In this document: one piece after another, positions 51,901-59,076 of the stretch
Position numbering within the stretch: the stretch's first letter is position 1
Layout: each line of letters opens with the position of its first letter
NCBI GenBank assembly: GCA_033762375.1
Contig: JANRLQ010000007.1
Span: 39,663-103,662 of the forward strand
Origin: RDXT01 sp033762375
GTDB lineage: Bacteria > Bacteroidota > Bacteroidia > J057
Direction: 5' to 3'
Length of the DNA: 64,000 bases
Position numbers and translations under genes: made by a program
Notes under the pieces: model-generated
The model's input: the letters and a program-made list of their open reading frames with translations, nothing else
Told to the model about the DNA's origin: nothing
Database searches by the model: none

Positions 51901-52714
51901 AATCTGCTTCAATGTAGTTTCCCGGTAAACCCGCCCAGTAAAACAACAGCCGCAGGAGCACCACCACCCCGATCATGGACAGGTTGATGACATACCGCTG
52001 CTCCATCCGGTACAATGCGTATATCCGCAAAAAAACCCCCAGGGCGACCAGTGAGAGCAGCAACAGTCCCAGGACCGCATACCGGATACCCACCCGAAAC
52101 GGCATCGTCTTTAACCCGTTGAGGGTGAGCACTACCCCCCCTTCTGCATCTGTGATCCGGATACTGGGCTCTGCTCCGAGGTCTTCATTGCCTGCTGCGG
52201 CTGTAATCTGGCGGATATGCTGAGGATCCTGGTAGAGGATGTCCCGCCACCTGCCCAGAAAAATATACTGCGGCAGGTAGTCATTTGTGACCTCGTAGGT
52301 GATGTGCAGGGGGATCAGTACCACCCGTGTGGTATCAGCCTGACGGGACCTGATCTGATAATAGGTACGTCCGTTGAGGGAGACAATCGGGCGGTCAGGC
52401 AGGAGCCGAAGGCGATCTATCAGTCGCTGCTCTGGTAGCAGTTGGGTTTCTGTCCAGTTTTCGAGGTGGCCCAGGGAGTTGTAGGACAAAACACAGGCCC
52501 GGCAGGAAGGTGCCGGAACATCCTGAGACAATACGGGCCGCTGGTACCACTCCACACACGCATTAAAATCGCGTTGAAGACCTTTTTCTACCTGCAGCGT
52601 GATCTCATCGTCTGTCCTGTACATATCGTACAGGCTCAGTGCGATACAAACCGTCATTAAGAGCAAGCCGGCAGCGAGCCAAGGGAGACCTTTCTGAAAG
52701 GGCGAACCATTCAT
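48926..52714 (-). CDS. NtrY-like sensor histidine kinase, very large, multi-helix N-terminus
   Basis: A 1262-residue kinase. It starts with a helix (about 10-30), a first extracytoplasmic domain (about 35-205), roughly nine membrane helices (about 210-480), a second extracytoplasmic domain (about 490-740), a helix, a sensor module (about 790-930), a helix and HAMP domain (about 935-1000), then HisKA (phospho-His in VAHEIKNPLTPMRLS) and HATPase (N-box NNIIKNALQAM, G1 IKDNGKGM, G2 GMGLGLAIVKRIVE). The H-box KNPLTP is of NtrY type. No response regulator is adjacent. The gene overlaps the barrel-protein gene downstream. Upstream, 63 bp away, is the PH-like membrane protein. Confidence 0.88.
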   Translation of the reverse strand: MNGSPFQKGLPWLAAGLLLMTVCIALSLYDMYRTDDEITLQVEKGLQRDFNACVEWYQRPVLSQDVPAPSCRACVLSYNSLGHLENWTETQLLPEQRLIDRLRLLPDRPIVSLNGRTYYQIRSRQADTTRVVLIPLHITYEVTNDYLPQYIFLGRWRDILYQDPQHIRQITAAAGNEDLGAEPSIRITDAEGGVVLTLNGLKTMPFRVGIRYAVLGLLLLSLVALGVFLRIYALYRMEQRYVINLSMIGVVVLLRLLFYWAGLPGNYIEADFFSPALLAFSVVAPSLGEFTINIVTFIILIWIVYIHFFRLSLKWYRRIIRSHTLAWACMALSACLGVLLMKGYVVLFELITNNSLIDLEFSNIFKADLFSFVMLLDFGLILMGVVLIILLLFKLNVVYARRYGYSWVFIGAHAGFIASLSLLFHLNNIPMGLLTAGSLLLLGMIMARIPFKMILEHDLTNYLTLLIIFSVLVTYNVELGLELRSQYKAQEIAEGVLGQQSANTVLAFSKVRIRMQKDIKNIQRKAAETPNSKDFRDWMIDTYFQSPFKEFEVRLALFDSLNVRLDPESDTEPPLSYQPGGDIPIENMGEKVDNDLYQLPSLENNRYLDRYVGLFHLPLTSNDPKATFFVLELNPSSRETEGLYPSLSLDKEVYESFRLINSFDHAIYRDGILSSEGGNSAFPTRIEEEVTRPFSRIRGAFHEYLNPIEDNKIVVVRYPRQSYFSTVTTFSFVFYFFALFSVILVGGPMVALRTFSPQKAVYTVPLRSKIRIGLLAISVLPMLVIIILLYPFVSQRYHAQAQEEISEEAARIAGRITSDYLRLLGDPFGRVTMMRDFKTRIEAFESSVRNDVNVYDINGRRIASSQSIIFDLGIVSDLMNAEAYNKLKDGKLSSLVIQESIGKLSYFSGYRPILGATGAPVGFVNIPYLARQDQLEEQVINFLAYLANIYLLVFLLINVVAVIVSGTITQPLSMIQQRLSATMLGNTNEPIVYEARDEIGAIVSAYNQMVRQLSASEDQIKQNQRELAWRQMARQVAHEIKNPLTPMRLSIQHLSRAWAEQTPRLEKMFPGTMKTLLSQIDQLVRIANSFSEFAKMPDPVKSRFQLNDVLTEVIDLYAQSEEAIWLIDIPQDPFWVYADPDQLSRCFNNIIKNALQAMEESGIIHISMRILGDRARVEIKDNGKGMSEEVQERIFEPSFSTKSSGMGLGLAIVKRIVESSNGTISFTSRLGEGTTFYVEIPAAPDGPGELRPLASAATGTGA

Positions 52715-52777
52715 GCTGGCCGAATATATAAGCTTATCGGCAAGAAACGAAAAAAAAATGCCGGAGCTGGTAAAAAA

Positions 52778-53401
52778 TTAATTTTCTGACAGCTTGTGGC
52801 TGCTGATGTCTGCGCGGGTACGGGCGTTGGAGATGCGCATTTTGGCCTCCAGCAGATCTTCAAAATTGTCCCGCATATATACCGGCACCCGTATAGAGAC
52901 CCGCTCAAACCGAAGGGGCTGCTGCTGGATGATCAATGTGAAGATGACATTGGGATAGTCTGAGACCAGATAATAATCCGCAATATGCCGCCACTCAATC
53001 ACATGCCGGAAGTCCGGCACCCTAAACAGGCGGTCATTCATCACGATCCCACGCTCTGTGATGACCCGGACCAGCAACATACGAATCGCCGCATACGTAA
53101 TACTGAATCCCACCAAAAGCAGCACACACATAATGCCGATGAGCCGGTATTTTTCCTTGTTCTCCGGCGTCACCCCATTCATCATGTCCCGGTGTATAAA
53201 AAAACTGGAGGTGCCGACGATGAACAGAATCAGCGAGGCAATCGAGAAAGCAATGGTGACAATCACCATTTCAGGATTCTTCCAGATCATAAGGGTCTGG
53301 GTCAGTTGCCGACGATACCAATAGGCCATCAGCAACATGCAGGGTGCTATCAAAAGCGATAGCAGCAGGCTTACATTGAGCAGCAGTTTCACCAGCACCA
53401 T
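52778..53401 (-). CDS. Membrane protein with PH-like soluble domain
   Basis: A 207-residue protein from ATG 53401 (MVLVKLLLNVSLLLSLLIAP). Helices at about 1-27, 40-60 and 85-105 are followed by a soluble domain (about 105-190) whose strand pattern, LFRVPDFRHVIEWRHIADYY and VIFTLIIQQQPLRF, resembles bacterial PH domains. A second in-frame ATG at 53440 is possible. Function unknown. It is the first gene of the probable three-gene operon with the NtrY-like kinase and the outer-membrane barrel protein. Confidence 0.7.
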   Translation of the reverse strand: MVLVKLLLNVSLLLSLLIAPCMLLMAYWYRRQLTQTLMIWKNPEMVIVTIAFSIASLILFIVGTSSFFIHRDMMNGVTPENKEKYRLIGIMCVLLLVGFSITYAAIRMLLVRVITERGIVMNDRLFRVPDFRHVIEWRHIADYYLVSDYPNVIFTLIIQQQPLRFERVSIRVPVYMRDNFEDLLEAKMRISNARTRADISSHKLSEN

Positions 53402-53489
53402 GATCGTATTACCCACTAATATATTATAGCTAACGATCATTTCAAAGTAAAAGTTTGCTTTTACGGGATTGAGATGTAATTATTCCTGA

Positions 53490-54476
53490 CTATTCCGCCA
53501 GAATACCCGCGTATCCTTTTGCAGGCCGGAGAAACGCCTGCACGTAGGTCCTGACGCCTGCCTCAAGTGGGGTGAAATGTCCGGGGTAGCCAGCCACCGT
53601 CCGCAGGCGGTCCATCCGGGCCTGGGTGTAGTACTGGTAAGATGACCGGATATCAGCCGGGATGTCTATGTACTCAATGACTGGTGGCACTTCCATACCC
53701 TCAAATACACTCAGGGCCAGGTCATAAAAGGTACGGGCCTGCCCGGTACCGAGGTTGTATATCCCTGACGGGAAGGGATGAGCCAGCATCCACGCGATCA
53801 CATCGAGGAGGTCTTGTACATAGATAAAGTCCCGCATCTGTCCCCCGTCCGGGTAGTCTGGGCGGTGGGAGCGGAAGAGCCGCAGGCGGCCTGTATCCCG
53901 GATCTGCCGGGCGGCATGAAAGATCACACTGGCCATCCGGCCTTTGTGGTACTCATTAGGACCGTATACATTAAAAAACTTGAGACCCGCCCAGCGTGGG
54001 GGTGCTTCTGCCTGGGTCAGGGCCCATTTGTCAAATAGGTGTTTGCTCCGGCCATACGCATTGAGGGGGCGCAGGCTGGGGATCAGGGCCGGGTCGTCAT
54101 CAAATCCCTGCGATCCATCTCCATACGTCGCCGCACTGGAGGCATATATGAGCGGGATCCCCGCACGGGCACATACCTGCCATATCATCTGACTGTAGCT
54201 AACATTCAGCCGGTCAAAAACAGCTTCATCAGCCTCAGCGGTATCTGTACGGGCACCCAGATGAATACACGCCGACAGAGTACCTGCATGTGCAGCCAGC
54301 CAGGCAGCCAGCTCGTCCCGTGATACCCGGAGGCACCCCTCAAGGCCGGTCAGGTTAGGGGATTTATCCGCACGTCCAAAGTCATCTGCCAATACCAGCG
54401 AACTGTATCCGCGCATCCGCAGGCTGACCGCCATACAACTGCCGATAAAACCGGCTGCGCCTGTGATCAGGATCAT
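53490..54476 (-). CDS. hldD: ADP-L-glycero-D-manno-heptose-6-epimerase
   Basis: This 328-residue short-chain dehydrogenase-type epimerase makes ADP-L-glycero-D-manno-heptose for the lipopolysaccharide inner core. The NAD(P)-binding start is MILITGAAGFIGSCMA. The catalytic Ser/Tyr/Lys region reads YASSAATYGDG then NAYGRSKHLFD. HldD landmarks are LKFFNVYGPNEYHKGRMASV, YPDGGQMRDFIYVQDLLD and IPADIRSSYQYYTQARMDRL. ATG 54476 gives the usual length; the frame is open to 54506. It has a -7 promoter element at 54504-54511. Confidence 0.93.
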   Translation of the reverse strand: MILITGAAGFIGSCMAVSLRMRGYSSLVLADDFGRADKSPNLTGLEGCLRVSRDELAAWLAAHAGTLSACIHLGARTDTAEADEAVFDRLNVSYSQMIWQVCARAGIPLIYASSAATYGDGSQGFDDDPALIPSLRPLNAYGRSKHLFDKWALTQAEAPPRWAGLKFFNVYGPNEYHKGRMASVIFHAARQIRDTGRLRLFRSHRPDYPDGGQMRDFIYVQDLLDVIAWMLAHPFPSGIYNLGTGQARTFYDLALSVFEGMEVPPVIEYIDIPADIRSSYQYYTQARMDRLRTVAGYPGHFTPLEAGVRTYVQAFLRPAKGYAGILAE

Positions 54477-54503
54477 ATCCTTGTATTTTGATGAGGCCCG
54501 GTG

Positions 54504-54511
54504 CAAACATA
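54504..54511 (-). promoter_or_regulatory. -7 promoter element of hldD
   Basis: TATGTTTG on the minus strand, about 28 bases before the hldD ATG. No good -33 element is seen. Confidence 0.5.
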
Positions 54512-54617
54512 CACATATCCACCCCAGCGGGAGAAAATAATTTCAAAGGCCGATTAAACCAATATTCCGGCTGAAAGTCTATCTTATCAACAACAAATAA
54601 AACCCGCTTTATACTTT

Positions 54618-55025
54618 ATGAAACGTACTCACATGCTCCGCCCCTTCGCCTGGACGCTGCTGGTGATCCTGGGACTCGCTACCACCGCTGCTACGCTGCC
54701 ACCTGTATGGGAACGACTGGCGATCCGCAAGGTAAATTTTCTGGTAGACCGCGACGAACTGTTGGTCACGGGCCGGGAAGGTATTTTTACGGCCCTGCAG
54801 TTTCGGGTAAAAGGGGCTCCGATCAATATGCACCGCTGTGTGGTACACTACCGTAATGGCGATACGCAAGAGATCGAGCTGCGCGAAAATTTCCCGGCCG
54901 GGGGCCAGTCAAGAGTCATTGACCTGAAGGGCAACCACCGCATCATCACCAAGGTAGTGATCGTGTACGACACCAAAAACATGGCAGGACGCCGGGCTAC
55001 CCTGGAACTCTGGGGCCGGCACTAA
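54618..55025 (+). CDS. DUF2541-family secreted protein
   Basis: A 135-residue protein with a hydrophobic signal peptide or anchor (MKRTHMLRPFAWTLLVILGL, cleavage near TTAATLPP). The mature part has the DUF2541 (YaaI-like) pattern WERLAIRKVNFLVDRDELLV, FTALQFRVKGAPINMHRC, GGQSRVIDLKG and the end LELWGRH. Such proteins are small periplasmic beta-sandwiches of unknown function. It is a single-gene unit ended by the terminator at 55055-55085. Confidence 0.82.
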   Translation: MKRTHMLRPFAWTLLVILGLATTAATLPPVWERLAIRKVNFLVDRDELLVTGREGIFTALQFRVKGAPINMHRCVVHYRNGDTQEIELRENFPAGGQSRVIDLKGNHRIITKVVIVYDTKNMAGRRATLELWGRH

Positions 55026-55054
55026 GCCGCAGATTCAAACCTTTATAACACCCT

Positions 55055-55085
55055 GGAGGCTGTCTCAAAAGGACAGCCTCCTTTT
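55055..55085 (+). terminator. Terminator of the DUF2541 gene
   Basis: Perfect 10-bp stem GGAGGCTGTC/GACAGCCTCC (55055-55064 and 55072-55081), 7-base loop, then TTTT. It lies between convergent genes. Confidence 0.88.
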
Positions 55086-55092
55086 CATATTA

Positions 55093-56361
55093 TCAGGGAC
55101 GCTCTCCGAGCAGCTGATTGATAAAAGTTGAGTACTGCTCCACAAAGCGCACATGGTGCTCGCCTGTCCCCGGCCCGGCAAAACCGGTATGTATCCGCCG
55201 CACCCGACCTTTGCGGTCTATGTATATGGCAGTAGGATAGGCCATGAGTTGGTTGATCATCGGCAATACCGCCGAGGCCCCTGCTTTGTCACTGGAGACA
55301 GCCGCCAGCAAAACCGGATAGGGAATGCCCAGGTGGGTTTTCATGCGCTGGATTGCCTGCCAGGCACGAGCCGTATCACCGGCACGCTCAAAGGCCAGTC
55401 CCACTATCTCTAATCCCTGATCGTGGTAGGCCTCGTACCATTGGGTGAGGAGGCGACTTTCGTCCATACAGTTCGGGCACCAGGAGCCCATAAGCTGCAC
55501 GATGACAACTTTGTTGCGGTATTTGGGGTCTGTCAGCGATACCAGGCGGCCATCAACATCCGGCAGCGAAAAAGCCAGGCGGTCATATCCGGGTCTCAGA
55601 TACGTGAGGGAGTCCGGGTCCCGAAGGGCCGCCTGCGGGTCTGCCACACCGGTCCAGGGTTCTATCCAGGTGGAGCCTGAATAAAACTGTCCAGCCAGGC
55701 TCCCATCTGCCTGCATCTCTGCCGTAAACAAAAATACATGTGATCCATCAAAGGCTGAGAGTTTCAGAGATCTCCCCTGAAATACTCCTTCGAGGTACCG
55801 ATAGTCCCCGGTTTCTGTCAGGAAGGTACCTGTGACCCATCCGCCCTTTTGCCGGAACTCACCTACCGCCGGATAGGCATCAGCGGTACCCGGGCTAAAC
55901 ACAACGGCGTACCGGGGGGCCAGTGTCCCCCCTTTGGCAGGAACCGGTGGCCCAAACCGGTTGGTTTCGCCCCAGGCTGCCTCAAAGGGTATTTTTGTTA
56001 CGGTCTTGCGGGTGTAATTATACCAGTATCCCTGCATCTCCCGGCTGCTACTCATGCCTGCCTTAAAGGCGGTATTAAACACCGGCAGGGCGATGACCAG
56101 GCTGTCTCCTTCGACCCGCACCTCCCGGGTACGGATCTCTTCTGTCCCATTGTGAATGGTCACCTCCCAGCTCGTGTCCATGCTGCTGAACGATGCAATA
56201 AACGGCAAAGATACCCCCTCACGCAGGTGCATGACGAAGCGCCAGGTGCCGGAATCCGGCACGGGTATAGAAGCCCGGCTTACCGACCACAACACGCTCC
56301 AGACGACCAGCCCCAGACTACTCCGCAGCAGGGGACAGACATTCTTCCAAATTTTATACAT
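55093..56361 (-). CDS. TlpA/ResA-type thioredoxin-fold protein
   Basis: A 422-residue exported protein from ATG 56361 (MYKIWKNVCPLLRSSLGLVV, signal peptide). The N-terminal half (about 35-265) is a beta-rich domain of the kind seen in Bacteroidota TlpA relatives. The C-terminal half (about 275-415) is a thioredoxin fold with the active site GSWCPNCMDE (CxxC) and the cis-Pro region YPTAIYIDRKGRVRRIHTG. It probably reduces or exchanges disulfides in the periplasm. Upstream ATGs at 56370 and 56376 are possible. It starts 16 bp after purD ends, on the same strand, although the two functions are unrelated. Confidence 0.87.
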   Translation of the reverse strand: MYKIWKNVCPLLRSSLGLVVWSVLWSVSRASIPVPDSGTWRFVMHLREGVSLPFIASFSSMDTSWEVTIHNGTEEIRTREVRVEGDSLVIALPVFNTAFKAGMSSSREMQGYWYNYTRKTVTKIPFEAAWGETNRFGPPVPAKGGTLAPRYAVVFSPGTADAYPAVGEFRQKGGWVTGTFLTETGDYRYLEGVFQGRSLKLSAFDGSHVFLFTAEMQADGSLAGQFYSGSTWIEPWTGVADPQAALRDPDSLTYLRPGYDRLAFSLPDVDGRLVSLTDPKYRNKVVIVQLMGSWCPNCMDESRLLTQWYEAYHDQGLEIVGLAFERAGDTARAWQAIQRMKTHLGIPYPVLLAAVSSDKAGASAVLPMINQLMAYPTAIYIDRKGRVRRIHTGFAGPGTGEHHVRFVEQYSTFINQLLGERP

Positions 56362-56377
56362 ACAACTCATAATCAAT

Positions 56378-57655
56378 CTATTGTCCTAACTTGATCAAAT
56401 CCTGCCCGATGTCCCGCCGGTAATATTTTCCCTCAAACCTGATCTCGTCCGCTGCTGCCAGCGACAGGCCTACGGCTTCGTCAATTGAGTCACCCAGGGC
56501 TGTGACCGCGAGGACCCGGCCTCCGTCCGTGTATATCACGCCATCCTGCTCCCGCGTCCCGGCATGAAATACCGTCACTCCGTGCAGGGCTTCCAGGTTT
56601 GAGATGGGTTTACCTTTGGTGTATGTGCCAGGGTATCCACCACTGACGAGCATCACGGTAGTACAGGTACGGGGATCCGTAGCCAGGGGTTGGGTGGACA
56701 GTTCGCCGCGCACCAGGGCCATAAAAAGTGCCAGCAGATCAGACTGAATACGCGGTATGATGACTTCTGTCTCCGGGTCGCCCATCCGGGCATTGTACTC
56801 CAGAACATACGGAGTACCATCGGGCGCTACCATAAGCCCGATAAATATAAATCCTTTGTAATCAATCTGTTCTGCGGCCAGGCCAGCGATGGTAGGTTGT
56901 ATTACCTCCTGCTCGACCCGCGCCATAAAGGCTTCGTCAGCAAAGGGCACCGGTGAAACCGCCCCCATACCGCCGGTATTAAGCCCTGTATCCCCCTCTC
57001 CTACCCGCTTATAATCCTTGGCACCGGGGAGTATCAGGTAGTCCTGCCCGTCTGTCAGGACAAACACCGAAATCTCAATTCCCATCAGGAAGGACTCAAT
57101 GACAACCGTCTCCCCGGCTGCACCAAACGCGGTACCGGACAACATATCGGCTACTGCGGCCTGGGCCTCAGCAATCGTGTCACAGATCAGTACGCCCTTG
57201 CCGGCAGCCAACCCACTGGCCTTGACGACAACCGGGAGCGGGTGAGACGCCAGATACGCATGCGCCTCGGCTGCCTGGTCTGCTGTAAAACTAGCATACG
57301 CAGCGGTAGGAATCCCATGGCGCTGCATAAAGGCTTTGGAGAAGGACTTGCTGCCCTCCAGCCGGGCACCGGAGGCAGAGGGACCGATCACCGGAATCCC
57401 CAGCGGGGTCAGATAATCCGCAATACCCGCTACCAGCGGCTGCTCCGGCCCGACGACTACCAGCCCGATGCCATAGGTTTGTACAGCAGCTGCCACTGCC
57501 GGGAAGTCCAGGGGATCCAGGCTGAGGTTGATACCACACGTACGGGTACCCGCATTGCCGGGGGCAATATAAAGGGTGGTCAGCAGGGGGGACTGGGCCA
57601 GTTTCCAGGCCAGGGCATGCTCGCGGCCGCCCGATCCCAGGAGGAGTACATTCAT
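56378..57655 (-). CDS. purD: Phosphoribosylamine-glycine ligase
   Basis: This 425-residue ATP-grasp enzyme makes glycinamide ribonucleotide, the second committed step of purine synthesis. The start MNVLLLGSGGREHALAWKLA is exact for the family, followed by VGPEQPLVAGIADYL, GSKSFSKAFMQRHGIPTA, VVKASGLAAGKGV, GINTGGMGA-like LNTGGMGAVSP and VLEYNARMGDPETEVI. ATG 57655 is supported by the motif and by a -7 element ending 4 bases before it. The frame is open for 30 further codons upstream, but these are not homologous. Confidence 0.95.
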   Translation of the reverse strand: MNVLLLGSGGREHALAWKLAQSPLLTTLYIAPGNAGTRTCGINLSLDPLDFPAVAAAVQTYGIGLVVVGPEQPLVAGIADYLTPLGIPVIGPSASGARLEGSKSFSKAFMQRHGIPTAAYASFTADQAAEAHAYLASHPLPVVVKASGLAAGKGVLICDTIAEAQAAVADMLSGTAFGAAGETVVIESFLMGIEISVFVLTDGQDYLILPGAKDYKRVGEGDTGLNTGGMGAVSPVPFADEAFMARVEQEVIQPTIAGLAAEQIDYKGFIFIGLMVAPDGTPYVLEYNARMGDPETEVIIPRIQSDLLALFMALVRGELSTQPLATDPRTCTTVMLVSGGYPGTYTKGKPISNLEALHGVTVFHAGTREQDGVIYTDGGRVLAVTALGDSIDEAVGLSLAAADEIRFEGKYYRRDIGQDLIKLGQ

Positions 57656-57659
57656 GGTA

Positions 57660-57667
57660 CAAACATA
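57660..57667 (-). promoter_or_regulatory. -7 promoter element of purD, leaderless arrangement
   Basis: TATGTTTG on the minus strand, four bases (TACC) before the purD ATG, the same spacing and the same TTTGTACCATG junction as at holA. A TTG at 57693-57695 is 25 bases further upstream. Confidence 0.55.
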
Positions 57668-57785
57668 GTGAATTCTGAGAAGGCGGATGAAACAAGGGAC
57701 TATTCTGTCTCGCACCCGGTTGAGCCACCTGTTTTTTCTGCCCACAGGTGTAGCCCATGTGCCGCCAGCGTTGTAGATTTAGTAT

Positions 57786-58286
57786 ATGGAATCTACCCTT
57801 TTCACCTTGCTGATGGCCGAAGTACGGCACCGCCTGATCGGGGAGTCAATCCCCCGTGTACGCACCTGCCTCCACCTGCTCCCGGAGCAGGATATATGGT
57901 ATCGTCCTCACGCCGGGTGTAACACCGTCGGCAATCTGGTGCTGCATCTCTGTGGCAATGCCCGGCAATGGATTGTGAGTGGCCTGGGTGGCAGGGCGGA
58001 TACCCGCCGACGGCAGGCAGAGTTTGATGAGCAGGGACCCATTCCCCGCTCAGAGCTGCTGGCCCTGCTTGATGACCTGGAGCAGGACCTGCTGGCGACC
58101 CTGGCCCATGTGACACCCGACCAACTCGTCAGGACCTTACCCGTGCAGACTTTTCAGGAAACAGGCGTAACAATCCTGGTGCATGTGACCGAGCACTTTT
58201 CCTATCATGTGGGACAGATCACCTGGATCACCAAGTGGCTGACGGGAGCTGATACGGGGTATTATGCCGGGCAGGTATTAGAGTAG
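57786..58286 (+). CDS. DinB-family protein (DUF1572)
   Basis: A 166-residue four-helix DinB-fold protein. Metal-ligand histidines are visible as NLVLHLCGNARQW and HVTEHFSYHVGQITWITK, the usual three-His pattern of DinB/YfiT metalloproteins. No thiol (bacillithiol) pathway gene is next to it, so its reaction is unknown. It diverges from purD and converges with the MarR gene, with only one base between the stops. A near -7 element, TAGATTTA, lies at 57774-57781. Confidence 0.88.
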   Translation: MESTLFTLLMAEVRHRLIGESIPRVRTCLHLLPEQDIWYRPHAGCNTVGNLVLHLCGNARQWIVSGLGGRADTRRRQAEFDEQGPIPRSELLALLDDLEQDLLATLAHVTPDQLVRTLPVQTFQETGVTILVHVTEHFSYHVGQITWITKWLTGADTGYYAGQVLE

Positions 58287-58287
58287 A

Positions 58288-58827
58288 TTATTCGAGCCAG
58301 TCCACCGAGGTGCCGTTGGAGCGTTTGTGGTTATATGATTCCGGCTGGTGATTTTCTTTGACCACTTCATTCACCGTATCCACCACCCGAAAAAAAGTAG
58401 CCAGGTCTTCCGGGGCAATCCGCTCGTACAGCAGCTTATTAAACGCGATGACAACCTCTTTGGCCCGGGCTTTTTTCTGGAGGCCCAGGTCTGTGAGAAA
58501 AATCCGTACCATCCGTTTGTCGTGGGGATCAGGTTTGCGGCAGATCAGGCCCCGGTCCTCCAGCTTGGCCAGCATACGGGTAAGGCTCCGGGTCTCCATG
58601 CCCATAAGCGGTGCAATTTTGGTCGCTGGGGCGCCCTGATCATCATCAATATGCAGCAGTACAAAACCGATATTGGGGGTGATATCTTCCATCATGGCCG
58701 GACCATTATACATCCGGGAGATGGCCAGCCAGGTTACTTTGATGTCAAAGTCTATCGCGCGTTTTTTCGCTTGGGTTTTCAATTCGGAAAGATCAGGGTA
58801 GATGCATCCAATATGGTATGCTTGCAT
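58288..58827 (-). CDS. MarR-family transcriptional regulator
   Basis: A 179-residue winged-helix regulator. The N-terminal helix region (KTQAKKRAIDFDIKVTWLAI) is followed by the MarR DNA-binding core: KIAPLMGMETRSLTRMLAKLE, then DRGLICRKPDPHDKRMVRIF (wing with conserved Asp-x-Arg) and LTDLGLQKKARAKEVV. It is the Bacteroidota-typical MarR form that represses or activates stress or fatty-acid genes. Its regulon cannot be told; the nearest divergent gene is the SusC-type receptor, 249 bp away. Confidence 0.9.
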   Translation of the reverse strand: MQAYHIGCIYPDLSELKTQAKKRAIDFDIKVTWLAISRMYNGPAMMEDITPNIGFVLLHIDDDQGAPATKIAPLMGMETRSLTRMLAKLEDRGLICRKPDPHDKRMVRIFLTDLGLQKKARAKEVVIAFNKLLYERIAPEDLATFFRVVDTVNEVVKENHQPESYNHKRSNGTSVDWLE

Positions 58828-58874
58828 ACAATATTCGGGAAAGACAGGGAGAAAAGCAAGGACAAGATCCGGGT

Positions 58875-58882
58875 TAATTTTG
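58875..58882 (+). promoter_or_regulatory. Possible -7 element upstream of the SusC/SusD operon
   Basis: TAATTTTG matches TAnnTTTG, but lies 195 bp before the SusC ATG and has no -33 partner, so it is weak. Confidence 0.3.
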
Positions 58883-59076
58883 CGCTGTCAACGTACGGCC
58901 AACCAGAAGGCAGCCACTTCACTAAAATTTAATACAGTGATAAAAGTTCAGGCTTTGCGCCGGAGCGCAGGTTAAGACTTCATTAACTTATTTGAACGGG
59001 CGGTACTGATCGGGGTTTTCAGCCTAACTATGGGGTCGTATAGTCAATTCCAACTTTACGCTAACCCCTTTTTCTG

